Shown here piece by piece: positions 10,638 through 22,453 of a stretch of 64,000 bases of DNA (the first letter of the stretch is position 1; each line of letters begins with the position of its first letter). Source of the stretch: Neoconidiobolus thromboides FSU 785 (lineage: Eukaryota; Entomophthoromycota; Entomophthoromycetes; Entomophthorales; Neoconidiobolaceae); the NCBI GenBank assembly GCA_025603075.1, contig MU626355.1:16788-80787 (forward strand), given 5' to 3'. The translations under genes were made by a program, and so were the position numbers. The notes beneath the pieces were generated by a model. It was not told where the DNA came from. It was given only the letters and a program-made list of their open reading frames with translations, and ran no database searches.

Positions 10638-13297
10638 TTATATTTTATGATAGGTTGATTGTATCAAACTTGCTTTTTCTTGCTCATCATCGGACTCGCT
10701 TTCTTCCTCGCTTTCTTCCTCGCTTTCTTCTTCATTGTCTTCTTCTGATTCTTCTTCCGTTTCCTCCTCTGATTCTGTTTCCTCTTCTTCAACATTGTCT
10801 TCTAATCCACTAGAAGTTTCTTCTTCTTCTTCTTCTTCCTCATAAAATGCATCTAAATCTTCCAAGTTGCCTTTTTTAATATTGCTACTTGATGGATTAA
10901 AATTAGTGGGATTGCTTTTAATAGTATTTTTTGGCTTAGCTTCCTCTTCCTCTAAATTAATATTACGTACTGTACCATCTGGTTTGTCTTCTGGCCAATC
11001 AGGTAAAGGTTCGTAGCCTTTTAGTGGAGTATTGAGTTGTAGGGAAGCAGAGCCAATAACAAATTCGCTTTGCGAATATGAGTAGGTTTGATGTGATGGT
11101 AATGGCTTATTGCTTAAAAAGATATAACTTAAATGATTTTTTAGAACACTATTGCTATCTAATTCTTCATTTTCATTGTTGTACAAGTTAACAAAGCCTT
11201 GTAAAAATCTTGCTCGATCCCTTAAATCATAACTTTTATCATACCTTGCTAACGTAAGGAGATATTTGATCATCTGATTCAACTCATTCTTTTCAGGCCA
11301 TAATGTTAGAAGTTTAATTGCTAATGAGAGTGTTTGTTTTTTAACTATTTCATCCTAAATAAACGTTTAGTTTTTTTGTAAGTTATTAATATTAATATTA
11401 CCTCCTCTTTAAAGCTTTTAATAGCAACGCGTAAAACATCTGAAGCATAGTTTGAGACAAGATTTGCATATTGTCCAATAAGCCAAATGATGGCCGCTTT
11501 AGCTGTAGGTAAAAGTTCAACTGAATTATGGAATGCAAATAAAAGATGCAATAAATAGGGAGTTTGATCATTTTTAGAATCGAGGGATTGAAGTAACTGT
11601 TTAATTACTGTAATAGATTCCCCAACTACTACCAAGTTTTTGTCCTCCATAAGTTCCATTAGAATCCTTAAACACATACTGGTTGAAGTTGGTATCTTTG
11701 ATGTACATCTTCCCATGGCTTGTATTGCACCAGCAACTAAGTCATCATCATATGATTTTGTATATGCTTTCAATTCTCTTAATAAAGGTAATAGAGTAGA
11801 TGTGGTAACTACTTCTGTAGCGATTTTTAGTTTAAGATCGCGGACTAATTTAATATCTCCTGAGCGGATAAAGAAGCTCGATAGGTAAGGCTCAAAGATA
11901 TTCTAAATAAATAAATCAGTAAAATAACTTGTTAGTTTAAATATAAGTGTTACTGGAAATGAGGAGCAAATTGTGACTATATTTGTCAATACTATATATT
12001 GGATCTCTTGATGAGAACGAAGTAATCGTACTAAAGGTTTACCAACTTTCATCAGTTCTTTTGTTGGAGCTATATGATAATAAAGGGATGCAGTGGAAAG
12101 TACAACCTAAAATACAGTTAGTCTACAATTTAGAAATACTGTGATAATATCTACCGAGCTATTATGACTAGCGAGTAAAGGCTCTACTGACTTTAAAAGT
12201 AAAGCATGATCCCGATCTATTTCATATCCTGAGGCTACAGGTTGATCCTCATCATAAAATGACTTAAGATTCTCGTTTGATTTATTTTTATTTTTCTAAA
12301 ATTTATGTTATTTAAATTGTGAAATTATAAATATTGTATTAAATTACATTCTTATGATTGTTTGGATTTAAAAAATTCACTCTAATAAGACATTGTTAAA
12401 TATTTCTTATAATATTAGGATCATTTTACCTTGAATATCTTAATAATAAATCAATAGTAGAAATTTGAGACCACTCATCAAACTCAGTAATTAAGTTGCA
12501 TAATTTTCTAAAATGGGGATGTATAAGATCAAACTTATTTGGGCAAAGTGTATTAAATGACATAATAACTCCACCCAAACCAATATGAGACTTATCATTC
12601 AAATAAATTTTCAGAACATCAATTAAAGCATCTTTTTGAGAAGGATCCATTCTATAAAGTTATTAGAATACTTTTAAGTATGAATTTTTTGCTTACCCAT
12701 ATAGCTTTATAATGGCGAATGCAGCTGATTTACGTACATAAGGGGAAAGATCAGTCACTGCAGAACGTATAGCTAGTAAAACAATAGGAGAAATCATTTT
12801 TACACGAATTCCAGACATGACTCTTAACGCTAAAGCCCTTATTACTGGTGAAGGGTCTGATAAATCTTTTTGGAAAGTGTTTATTGAAAGTAAAGCCAAA
12901 TCAGGTTCCTGTTCTGCATATCTTAATAGATAGATATAAACTAATTTCCTTATTTCTAAATTGGAACTTGCTACATTCTTTACTACTCCCGCAAAAGCTT
13001 CACTTGCGTCTTGACCTTTACTTATCATCTACAAAACTTTAAATCAAGCTTAAAAGTATTACAAACAAAACTTACAGCAATCAACTTTTTTAATCCATTT
13101 AGTTTATCCCTATCTGAGCTTGAGTTTAGCAGTTTATCAAGCTCTTGAATATTAAAAATTGCTGTATCAAATATTGCTGCATCTTGGCCATCTAATCTAA
13201 ATTCGGACGCATTTTCTACAATATTCTCTGAAACGATTCTTGATAGTTGTGCTGCACTTTGGGCAAATGCTGCTGCTCGATTTATATATCCTTCCAT
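10638..13297 (-). CDS. apl6: AP-3 adaptor complex subunit beta
   Basis: Large beta-adaptin subunit of the AP-3 coat, which sorts cargo from Golgi or endosomes to the vacuole. Eight exons on the minus strand: 13076-13297, 12697-13028, 12430-12651, 12348-12381, 12155-12295, 11954-12106, 11402-11902 and 10638-11354. All phases agree and give about 773 residues. The N-terminal trunk consists of HEAT/ARM-like repeats, with family landmarks such as [50 protein letters not shown] and [16 protein letters not shown]. The C-terminal part is an extremely acidic Glu/Ser hinge (last about 100 residues), as in AP-3 beta and unlike AP-1/AP-2. An ear domain like that of animal AP3B is absent, similar to short yeast Apl6. 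Exon 4 is only 34 bases. Confidence 0.93.
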
Positions 13298-13580
13298 TTC
13301 GCAAAGTTAGTAAATCAATGATATTATGATTTTTTAACTTAAGTACTTTAAATTTTAAATAACCAATCAAGGTGAAGTAGAAGTGTTTTTATTATTATGA
13401 CGTAGAAAATCAAAAATTTATTGTTTTTATACTATAATAAATTATATAATCTATAAAGTTTAAAAATAAATTAGTATACCCTTTTTAAAGTAGAAATAAA
13501 AAAACAAAAAACTTTAATAACAGCTTTAATATAAATTTAATATATATATGCTATAAGTAACATAAATAAAAAAAGTTAAA

Positions 13581-15089
13581 CTAAGCATCCAAAGAATAAC
13601 CAAGACCAACGCCCTTATTTCTATATTTTACTTCAGGATTGGTACCTAATTTACTTTTAGATTTATTTTTATCATAGCCCATCTTAGATAATAGTTTAAA
13701 TCCTATATTGTTTTCTTCTATTGGTGGTACATCTTCAAATATTACATTACCATGCTTGTGTTTACCTTCCATAATATTAGAACCTAATTGAATGAAGTTA
13801 GATATATTGCATATGTGTAGATTAAACGCTGGATTATTATGCATTTGATCATAATACATTGAATTATTTGACATTGGATTATTGAATATAGATCTGTTCG
13901 ATATAAACTTGATAGCTTTAAAAGATAAATCGATATCCTTATTATCATTATCTCTCATAATAGATTTAATATATTTATTATGGTACTCCTTTAACAAATT
14001 AATAAGGGTAGCTGAAAAATCTTTAACTTGAAGTGGAAGTTCTTTGTATTCCGATTCTTTAATCTTAACTTCATTAGCAATAGAAAATTCACTTTGTTTT
14101 TTTGAATAAATACACAAGTATTTATTAAACTCTTTTCCTTTCAATGTGTAATCTAATTTGTACCTACCAATTAGATCTCTTATTATACTACGAAACTCTT
14201 TTAACATGGGATATAAAGTTAATTCTTTACCTGGTGTAGTACAAAGCTTTCTTAATTGTTTATCAATTTCATTCATTTCATTTAATAAATAAACACTTTT
14301 ATAAATTGGTGCCTTCATATCTTTCATAAATTTAATTTCCTCTGCTAATAACTCTTGTTTTTCTCCAAATTCTTCCGTTTTTTCTCTTCGAGCTTCCTTT
14401 TTTCCCTTGTGTAACTTCTTATTTAACTTCCTTCTTTGATTAAGGCTTAATTCTTCCTTCTCAACACCTTCATTTTCATCTTCATTTTCATTATTTTCAT
14501 CTTCATTTTCATCTAAAAAGCCAACACTATCTAAAAACTCTGGATGATTTAAAAAGTTTTGCACCTTATCATTAGTAACATGATCGCTGAAATTAAACTC
14601 AAGTCCTTCGTCCATCGAAGAATCCTGATCTAACTCAGAACGCAATCGCATCCCATGAACAGCTTGGACAAATTGTAAAGAATCTTTGTTGAGTAATGAA
14701 TCACCGTTTGAATCATTTTCTCTATTCATTGCTTTAAACACTTTTTCCTTTTCAGCCATTAAAAAATCATAATTTGCTTCAGGATCTATCTGCATTTCTT
14801 GAATAGTTTGGACAAGCTGAAAAAGCTCTTTATTAAAAGAGGATTCACTGTCTAAATTAACTTTGTCATTTACTACTTTATACGTTTCTTGTTGCATCTG
14901 TAATAGTAAATCACTATCCTTTTCTAAAAAACGATCAGTGTAAGCGTTATCCAAATCATCCTTTTCGTTTAATTCTATTTCAGCTTCACCTATATTTACA
15001 TTAGTTAATCCATGCCTTATTTTCAATTTTATACAATCTTTACTTGAAAACACCTTTTTTCCTTTAGTTTTCTGTTTATTTATGCTCAT
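13581..15089 (-). CDS. G-patch protein, Sqs1-like
   Basis: Open frame of up to 519 residues (first ATG at 15140). The ATG at 15089 is preferred because residues 1-17 of the longer frame look like translated leader and the protein then begins with a basic MSINKQKTKGKK. The C-terminal end carries a G-patch-like motif (NIGFKLLSKMGYDKNKSKS ... GVGLGYS), which in this family binds and activates DEAH helicases such as Prp43. The middle is acidic (an Asn/Glu-rich run) followed by a basic stretch (RRKLNKKLHKGKKEARREK), a likely nuclear signal. The region between about 300 and 420 is where Sqs1 has its R3H domain, but I cannot see the R-x3-H signature with confidence. A role in ribosome biogenesis or splicing follows from the family and is inference. 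Confidence 0.72.
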   Translation of the reverse strand: MSINKQKTKGKKVFSSKDCIKLKIRHGLTNVNIGEAEIELNEKDDLDNAYTDRFLEKDSDLLLQMQQETYKVVNDKVNLDSESSFNKELFQLVQTIQEMQIDPEANYDFLMAEKEKVFKAMNRENDSNGDSLLNKDSLQFVQAVHGMRLRSELDQDSSMDEGLEFNFSDHVTNDKVQNFLNHPEFLDSVGFLDENEDENNENEDENEGVEKEELSLNQRRKLNKKLHKGKKEARREKTEEFGEKQELLAEEIKFMKDMKAPIYKSVYLLNEMNEIDKQLRKLCTTPGKELTLYPMLKEFRSIIRDLIGRYKLDYTLKGKEFNKYLCIYSKKQSEFSIANEVKIKESEYKELPLQVKDFSATLINLLKEYHNKYIKSIMRDNDNKDIDLSFKAIKFISNRSIFNNPMSNNSMYYDQMHNNPAFNLHICNISNFIQLGSNIMEGKHKHGNVIFEDVPPIEENNIGFKLLSKMGYDKNKSKSKLGTNPEVKYRNKGVGLGYSLDA

Positions 15090-15397
15090 TGTTAGTACCT
15101 TTATCTGAAAATTTTGAGCCCAAAACTCAAAAATTGTCAAAAATTATTTTTCAATTTGGAATCATACTTTCTAACCAATTATTATCTCATAGTATATGCC
15201 CAAAATGAATCATTTCAGATATTATAAGGTTGTTATAATTAAAAGTTAAGATGAACCAACTTTGAAAGAGGTATAATATCCCTCATATTGTTATTTGATT
15301 TGCCTATTTTAAAGACATTTTTTGTTATTTAAAAAAATTTAACATATTTCTGTTAATTAAGATCGTATAAAGTGTAAAAAATGAATAATAACTTTAT

Positions 15398-15910
15398 TTA
15401 GAGACTAGCAACAGCTACACCAGCAACTAAAAGCAAAGCGGAAACACCATTAGTAAGGCCGCTTGAAGTAGAAGCTTTAGAACCATTTGTAGATGAGCTT
15501 GAATCTTTTTTAGCTCCAGAGCTGGTTTCTTTTGAAGCGGATGAACCAGTTGAACTGGCATCAGTAGCACTTGAGGAATCACTACTCTTAGATTCTTTAG
15601 CTTTCTTTTTAGAATCTTCACCATCTTTTACCAATTGAGCTGAAGTGCATGTATTTTTTTTAAGACCATCATATTTAGCTGCCATTTGTTGGACCTCGGA
15701 ATCATTTGGGCAACTTAGGAAACAGGTGGTAGCAACAATGCCATAGCCATCACATTGGCAAGCGTAATCATTAGGTGAACATGATTTAATCCTTGAATCT
15801 ATGGTGTTTTTTTCACATGCTTGGATGATGGCTAAGGCGCTTGGATTACAATCGGCTAATACTTGGAAGGAAAAGGCTAACAAAGCAGAGATGGCAGAGT
15901 AGTATTTCAT
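15398..15910 (-). CDS. GPI-anchored Ser-rich protein with eight-cysteine domain
   Basis: A 170-residue single-exon protein with a signal peptide (MKYYSAISALLAFSFQVLA). The eight-cysteine domain (about 21-88) ends in the pattern YACQCDGYGIVATTCFLSCP then C about 18 residues later. This spacing (CxC, then CxxxCP) is typical of fungal GPI-anchored serine/threonine-rich wall proteins. A long Ser/Lys/Thr-rich, O-glycosylatable stretch (about 95-148) is followed by a hydrophobic GPI-type tail (GVSALLLVAGVAVASL). It should sit in the plasma membrane or cell wall. Its substrate or partner is unknown. Confidence 0.82.
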   Translation of the reverse strand: MKYYSAISALLAFSFQVLADCNPSALAIIQACEKNTIDSRIKSCSPNDYACQCDGYGIVATTCFLSCPNDSEVQQMAAKYDGLKKNTCTSAQLVKDGEDSKKKAKESKSSDSSSATDASSTGSSASKETSSGAKKDSSSSTNGSKASTSSGLTNGVSALLLVAGVAVASL

Positions 15911-17835
15911 ATTAAGTTTGTAATATAGGTAATTAAATTAAGATGTTAATAAAAAATGATTATTCTTGAATTTTTCTGCTTTTATAGCTTCAAGCTTAAT
16001 TTTTACCAAAAATAATTGGTTTATGGAATTGAAAAGCATGTTAGATGAAAAAATAGAATGTCTTAAGTTTTGAACCACTGCTATTTTATCTATATTTAGA
16101 AGTTCCCTGTATTATAAACCTACATAAAATCTCTCAAATCAAAATGACATTTTAAGTTTTTGCTTGATTTAAGTTTATGTGGTTCTGCTTCCCCATTTTT
16201 TTCTATTTATCATAACAGTTGCTAATGTTTTGATAGTATTTGACTCCTGTTTAAGTTGTTTATGATTTACTTAAAATTTAACTCAGTTCATTATTTATAT
16301 TCCTATAACTAATGAATTAAATAATATATCAAAAAATAGATTATAAACCTAAGCTTGCTGTTTTAAAATAATTTTGTATTCGGAACATTTGCATGTTTTG
16401 CATCTTTAAAGCAACTTTATAGATTTTTTCAAAGTAAAATTAAAATTCACTTACAAAAATAAACCAGCCTTGCTTTTTTACCATCCATACGGAAGGCTTG
16501 GTTTATGCAAACTTACTACAATGTCTTAATCTTTGAGCTAAGCGATTCAAGGCAAAACAATAACTATAATACCTATAATATTGTTTTTAAACAAAATATT
16601 TAACTTAAAAAATTCTTTTTAGTTCATTTTCAGTTAAAAATTGTAAATTAAGCTTCTCTATCCTAGCTCTTCTAAGCTTTGTTACAATTGTTTAAGTTCA
16701 AATAGACACTGGTTGACCCTTCATTTCAAAAAATAACTTGAGCACTGAAACTCAATTCAATATTACAGTACAAGTTGTTGGTCATAAGTTATCACTATAT
16801 AGTACACATTTAACCTTAAACAGTTACACTTTAAAATTTTGCCTTTCCTCCTGTATTTGCTTAATTTATTGACTTAAATGTTTTGGTTGATTCAGTAATT
16901 ACAATGTAATTCTTTAAAATTCAAAGCCTGTAAGAGCTTTGTGTTTTTTATTATTATAAAATAGGGAATCAACAGATAACAGGAGGTAAGAAGTCAAGTG
17001 ATGAAATGTTATTATAATCAATTAAAATAGTATTAATGATGGAAAAATCTACACCTTTGAAAAAAATATTAATACTTTTTACGATGTAATTTTGATATGA
17101 GCTTGTTTTTGTTTAAAAATTTGGTAAAATTTTATTTGAATTATGTTATTTAAAGTAAATAGAATAACAAAAAAAAAGACCTATCACTATAATTAACTTA
17201 TCCTAACAAATTTAATATGTCTATACTACTTTCTGTATTTATACTTTGAATAAAACACTTCATTTGGCGATGAACTCCAAAGATTGAGATGTGAACCAAA
17301 TCAATGTGTTCAACCAAGCATTTTCTCTTGCCGTTTATGAATTCTTTTATTTATCGTACTGTTCAATATCTGAAAACAGTATCGAAAATTTTAACAATAG
17401 TTTATCTATTACACCAATTCCATAAGTGAAAGTCACTAAAAATACAGTATCTATTAGTTCACAGAAAGGAAGTAAAAGTTGGTTTCTGCTAATTTTACAT
17501 GCAGATATTTTTGGTTTCATTTTTTTTACATTTTTCCAAAAGGTGTAAATTGCGCTTTTATCTGATGCTAAATATTATATGAGGATGTATTCTTTTAAGA
17601 ATTTTATTAATAATTTTCCGCCCAAATAGCGTTTAAAGATGGAAAAATAATGAAATCAAAAAACACCCTCATATTTAGAGATATTTTACCCCTTCTAAAA
17701 CTCGAAATAGACAAAATTTATAAGTATTTTTAAATATTACTTGAACCAGAGTATAAAATAGTGGATTAAAAGTATTTCAAATTATTTCTTTATTGACATA
17801 ACCTAATAAATCCAGATATTCTTAAAATCAATCCT
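15911..17835. other. Intergenic, AT-rich, one hairpin and one MITE copy
   Basis: About 1.9 kb with no supported gene. It contains a short imperfect inverted repeat at 16460-16505 (AAACCAGCCTTGC facing GGAAGGCTTGGTTT around a 20-base loop) and one reverse-oriented MITE at 17576-17673. Confidence 0.5.
17576..17673 (-). mobile_element. MITE-like palindromic element, copy 4
   Basis: Reverse-oriented copy reading GAGGATGTAT, then AATAGCGTTTAAAGATGG in the core and ending ACACCCTCATA. It lies just downstream of the truncated receptor relic. Confidence 0.68.
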
Positions 17836-18427
17836 TCAATTTGATACTAGCACAAAACCTATTTGCTTCATTTACAATACTAGTATGTAGAATCAAAAAT
17901 AGACTTAAGTTTGCTAAAATACCAATAACAAAAGATATTTAAGCAATTTGGCCCATAGTAATAACAACTATATTCTCTTCGTCATAAGGATAATGTAAAA
18001 GCTCTCTATAAAATGGAATAAAACAGAAACAAATATACAAGTAGAACAAATAGCTAATATAACATATAGTTTAATAGAAGCTGTGTCATACTTTGACTTT
18101 ATTTCGTCTTTACATTGAGATGGTTTCGGTATTATTTTGATTTCAATAAAAATCCTTGATCTCAGCAATATCTCCAACTAACCTATAATAACAATACGAT
18201 ATTATTATAACTCCAATTGAAAAACTAACTACTAAATAGTGATATCCAACAGACTCAATAATTGGGTTAGTTATGGGTAACATACAAGTCAATTCAGAAG
18301 CGGGAGGTATCATCAAGCCTTGGCGGCGTAAATAATCAATAAAGTAGTATAAACTAAGCCATTTATATGTAATACACATAGATATATTTGAGTAAATTAA
18401 TTTCTAAGACTTCATAATCTTTTTGCT
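17836..18427 (-). pseudogene. 7TM receptor relic, 5'-truncated with stops and frameshift
   Basis: Translation on the minus strand matches the receptor family of this window from the end of TM3 to the C-terminus, but in pieces. The LERLCKxSEIKLSKYVY region (about 18380-18427) is corrupted by a stop. TM4 to TM5 is open from 18379 (LMIPPASEL, GVIIISYCYYRL). The frame then shifts near 18145-18175 before the TM6 block (KLYVILAICSTCIF). The TM7 block (IGILANLSLFLILH near 17890) lies behind a further stop. The first about 95 residues (TM1 to TM3) are absent. The homology stops within a few bases of the MITE starting at 18434. A decayed paralogue, probably not functional. Confidence 0.85.
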
Positions 18428-18433
18428 GTTAAA

Positions 18434-18536
18434 AATATAGGGATGTTTTTTTGGCTTCATCACTTTTTCCATCTTTTAAGTAATATTTGAGTGGAAAATT
18501 GATATTAAAACTCTTAAATACAAAAAAATATCCATA
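18434..18536 (+). mobile_element. MITE-like palindromic element, copy 5
   Basis: Forward copy: ATAGGGATGT at the left, CATCTTTTAAGTAATATTTG in the core, ATATCCATATA at the right. It abuts the 5' breakpoint of the receptor relic at 17836-18427. Confidence 0.7.
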
Positions 18537-19409
18537 TATAGTAAATTGATAAAAATTCATGTTAAATCCTGGAACAATTATTTTGTTATATCTGTTAAGT
18601 ATCTACTATTTTATTGGACTGAAAGTAGATAAATTTCGTTAATATAAACGGGCTACTATTATCAATCCCATTATAATAAACGGTTGTACTTTTTGAAATA
18701 GCGCTTTTTTTAAATTTAAGGATTATCTTTTTATAGGATTTCTAACTTCCATTATTCAAATTAAGTTAGATTAGCTTTGGGTACAGATTATCATTGTTCC
18801 TATTTGCATAAATTGGAACAGTTTATCATAATACAATACTTCAACTAAAGTTCATGGCTTTTTATGAAATTTTTTGAAGGGTAAGCTCATATCGCTATTA
18901 AAGATGAGTTAGCACTAGAATGGCAAAAACACCGTATAATTTTATGTACTATAAAAACTATTTTTTAATATTCTTATGGAATTAGTTATGGGCCACAAAG
19001 TTTTAATCTAATTATAAAACTAGGATTTTGAAAATCCGAGATCAGTTAGCGCATGATAAACTGCTGTATATTTAGTCAAGCATCTGTAATTTTGACTAAA
19101 GTGGATCAAGATTTTTATGAATCGAACTATTTTTCAAACTCATTTATCTCCATCTTTATATCATTCTTATATATGAGCTATTGAACTTTACTTTAGGTAA
19201 GTTTTTAAAAGCATCATTGTAAAAGGGGATTGCTCTGCACTAATTGAATCATCCCGAATAAAACGACAAAACTTTAACTAAGTGGTATGTTAAGCTTTTA
19301 GTAAAAGTTACTAATACGAATAATAATCCTTTATTAAAGAGAAATAAAATATTTGGGTAAAAAAATTTATTAATTGAAAAACTCAGTAAAACAAATAACT
19401 TCCTATTAA
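18537..19409. other. Intergenic, AT-rich
   Basis: About 870 bases between the MITE and the intact receptor gene. I could not extend the receptor homology of the relic into it, and no other gene is visible. Confidence 0.5.
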
Positions 19410-20321
19410 CTACCAACATTTAATATTGGCATAAAATTTCTTCGCTTCGTTTGCAATACCCGTATGTAATATTAAAAAGAAACTTGAATTAGCTAAGATA
19501 CCAATAAGGAATGTAATTTCGGCAAGTTGATTCATAACAAGAACTGTTGGATTTACTTCACCATAAACATTGTGGAGAATACTACCTAATAAATGAAACA
19601 AAAAGGAGCCAAACATACAAGTGGTATAAATGGCTAAAATTGTATATAGTTTAATAAATACTGAATTGTAGCTGGATTTCTTATCGCATTTAGGTCTATT
19701 TATGTTAGAATTAGAGTTCATTTCAAGTTGTACAAATTCTTTCATCTTGGTTACACTCCTAGCTAATTTATAGTAGCAACAGGTAATTATTATTACTCCA
19801 ATAAAAAAACTAAAGATTGAATAAAAATATGTAATCGACCCAATGATCGAATTTACTACAGGATACTCACATATTAGCTCAGTAGCAGATGGTATCATTA
19901 GATGCTGCGATACACAATAAATGCCTAATCCAATAAAACCTAATCCATTTAAATGAATCGCTAGATATACATATTTTGATAGTTTAATCTCAGATACTTT
20001 GCACAGTCTTTCTAAAGCTAAAAACACATTTATTTGAATCTCATAATAATAAGCTGCTCCTATAATAAATCCCAGGATTTGACAGCCCAAGTTGATCTTA
20101 ATCAACTTTATACCATATATGAAGTAATGCAAGTAATCGATAGATGTTACTAATGGCGCGAAAAGTTCTACTGATGCAACTGCAATTATCAACTTTAAAT
20201 CTTTTGTTAATGGTTTTACTTTAAAACAGATAAAAATCAAAAAATTATTTAAGAATACCGCTACGAATGCTAAAGCAATGATAAAGTAGTTGATTGAAAA
20301 GAGGGGGCTATTATCATCCAT
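19410..20321 (-). CDS. Rhodopsin-like (family A) seven-transmembrane receptor
   Basis: An intact single-exon protein of 303 residues with seven hydrophobic segments (about 12-34, 42-68, 80-102, 117-138, 160-186, 223-245, 262-285). Class A hallmarks, in variant form: a Cys at the top of TM3 (C80, in LGCQILGF) and one in the second extracellular loop (C151, in ELICEYP) that could form the standard disulfide; LERLC at 103-107 in the place of E/DRY; TCMFGSFLFH in TM6 where CWxP is usual; and ANSSFFLILH in TM7 in the place of NPxxY. The short basic tail ends in NIKCW, shared by most copies here. It should sense an external ligand and signal through a G protein, but the ligand is unknown. It lies next to a decayed paralogue. 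Confidence 0.88.
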   Translation of the reverse strand: MDDNSPLFSINYFIIALAFVAVFLNNFLIFICFKVKPLTKDLKLIIAVASVELFAPLVTSIDYLHYFIYGIKLIKINLGCQILGFIIGAAYYYEIQINVFLALERLCKVSEIKLSKYVYLAIHLNGLGFIGLGIYCVSQHLMIPSATELICEYPVVNSIIGSITYFYSIFSFFIGVIIITCCYYKLARSVTKMKEFVQLEMNSNSNINRPKCDKKSSYNSVFIKLYTILAIYTTCMFGSFLFHLLGSILHNVYGEVNPTVLVMNQLAEITFLIGILANSSFFLILHTGIANEAKKFYANIKCW

Positions 20322-20373
20322 TTAAATACAATGAAGTTAATTTTTTAAACAAAAGAATTAGATTTAAAAAAGC

Positions 20374-20383
20374 CATTTATATA
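20374..20383 (-). promoter_or_regulatory. TATA box of the receptor gene at 19410
   Basis: TATATAAATG on the minus strand, about 60 bases upstream of the ATG. The receptor genes at 35900, 39376 and 44124 have the same kind of box 70-73 bases before their ATGs. Confidence 0.5.
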
Positions 20384-21077
20384 CTAAATCTTTGATTAAA
20401 ATTTTGTATAGTAAAGAATAATTATTCTGATTTTTATTAAAGCACACGAAAATTTATTTTATAATCATTTTTATTAAAGTTTAAAAATGCTGATATGTAA
20501 GCCACTAAATATATTACAAAAGCAATTTAAATGTGGTTTCTCTTTCATAATTTGACCGTTTTATAAATTAAATGTTCTCACATAACTAGAATATCACTAA
20601 TTACTTGATAGCATTTAATTAATAAAAAGATCAAATTATGAAAAAAAATTACATTTAGATTATTACTATAATGACAAATTAGCAGAAAGGTAGATAGATC
20701 AATGTTCAAGTTTAATTATAAAAATAAAGCTATAATATTTAAAAATTTCATGCTATCATGCACAGAAAAGACATTTTTTATTTGAAGATGAAATCAAAGC
20801 AGGGAATTGTTTTTTCTAAAATGAATAAAATTTTAAAAAAAAGAGAGCTTTTTAAGGAATAATTGATAGGAGCGGTACATTCATTAAGATTTATGATTTA
20901 GCTACCATTACCAATAACAAATTATTCGGCATTTATAGTTTATTAAGCTTTTTTTAATACTTTTATTTTCTATATTAAACAAAAGATGATTTATACCCTC
21001 TAATGTGTTTGTCATGACATTTATTCTCCAAAATGCTCAATAAACTAAGTAAAACTTTAAAATTATTCATAAAAGTA

Positions 21078-21175
21078 GATTATGGGGATATCTCTTTGTT
21101 TAAGAAATTTATTACATTTTTTCAGCTTAATAGCGCTTAAAAGAAAAATGATAAAACCAAAAAAACACCCCCTTA
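21078..21175 (-). mobile_element. MITE-like palindromic element, copy 6
   Basis: Reverse copy with TATGGGGATATC at one end, AATAGCGCTTAAAAG in the core and AACACCCCCTTATA at the other end; TA flanks on both sides. Confidence 0.72.
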
Positions 21176-21254
21176 TAGTTTTTGCTTAATTATGATGAAT
21201 TTATTTTTCAAAAAAAGTAATAATCACTTACAGTATAACTCTGTTAAACTTTAA

Positions 21255-21385
21255 ATATGTAGTGTTTTCTTCAAATTTTATATTTGTAAAGGAAAAATAA
21301 AAAATTTAATAAGAATAAATTTGAAAAATATAAAATACAAATGTCAATCCACATTTACATTAATTAAAGAAAACACTGCAAATTT
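21255..21385. repeat. Imperfect foldback (inverted repeat)
   Basis: TAGTGTTTTCTT near 21260 faces AAGAAAACACTG near 21370. A second inner pair (AAATTTTATATTTGTA and AAAATATAAAATACAAAT) can also pair, so the whole stretch of about 130 bases could form one hairpin. It shares no sequence with the MITE family. Confidence 0.45.
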
Positions 21386-22453
21386 GAAATTCAATAATTT
21401 GTAAACATACATTCCTGTCCTAAAAAATATCTGATTAGCTTCATTAACAACCTAAAATTTGTCTTTTTTAAAATTGGTTTCATTTAAGTTGGAAAATTGT
21501 ATAACGTATTGATATATATATAATGAAGCATGATAATAGTAAGTGAGCAAAAAATTATTATTTAATAGTTAGCACATATCTTATTAAGCTTTTTATACAT
21601 AGTGACCTAAAAATAAAACTTATGTTAGAACATAGCTTTTATTGAGACTAATTTTTGCAAATTTTGGTCATTTTAAGAATAAACAAAAAACCTGTCTTTT
21701 AAAATAATATGATTTATTAAAAAAGCGGGATAATTCAATAAAATTAATATTAAATCATCTATACTTCATTTATGTATATTTTAAATTTTACAAACTACGT
21801 TTTACTGATTTTCATTCGAGTTTTTATAAATTCCTAGTTATTTTAGCTTAAGGGCCTTTTATAATTTATAAATGATATATTGGAATTGTCCATCTTAAAT
21901 TGTAATAAAATCGTAGTTAAACTAGAGATCATCTTTTTTAAATAAGTTAGTATCTAAAGTTTGACTAGTAATAGAAAAATAGTTAAAAAAATAGCGGCAC
22001 CTAGTCTTATAAATACCCCTCTTGAATTTTCAAATAAACACTAGGTCTATGCTAATAATAAATAATAATAATAACATTCTTTTATATTAATGATGTCATT
22101 TACAAAATTTATATAATAGCTCCTCCATGGCCTAAATCCAACTTACAAAGCTCAATCCTATCACTAAAAACCTTAATGACAACAAACTCATCCCCTATTA
22201 ATTTTGAATTTAGCTAAATTCACCTAACCAAAAACCGCAATTGAAGGTTTTTTTAATCTGCTTTACTGCTCATTTAAGAAAAAAGAGGGTTATGTTAAAA
22301 TTCAACTAAGGTATAAAGATGAGGCACTTTAAAAATTAGATATCTAAAATTTAATTATATAAATTACCGCTAAAATGTCATAAAAGAGTTGCAACAGTTG
22401 AAATCAAAAAAGTATAAAACCAAATCAAAGCTAATAAAACTTAATTTTTTAAA

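Larger units (their letters stand above)
20384..22453. other. Intergenic, AT-rich, one MITE and a long foldback
   Basis: About 2.1 kb without a gene. It holds a reverse MITE (21078-21175) and an imperfect foldback (21255-21385). A likely TATA element for the downstream chitinase (GTATAAAACC) lies near 22410. Confidence 0.5.

Noticed and set aside
16460-16505. Hairpin considered as a tRNA or small RNA gene
   Set aside because: It lacks A/B box sequences and cloverleaf pairing; only a simple imperfect stem is present.
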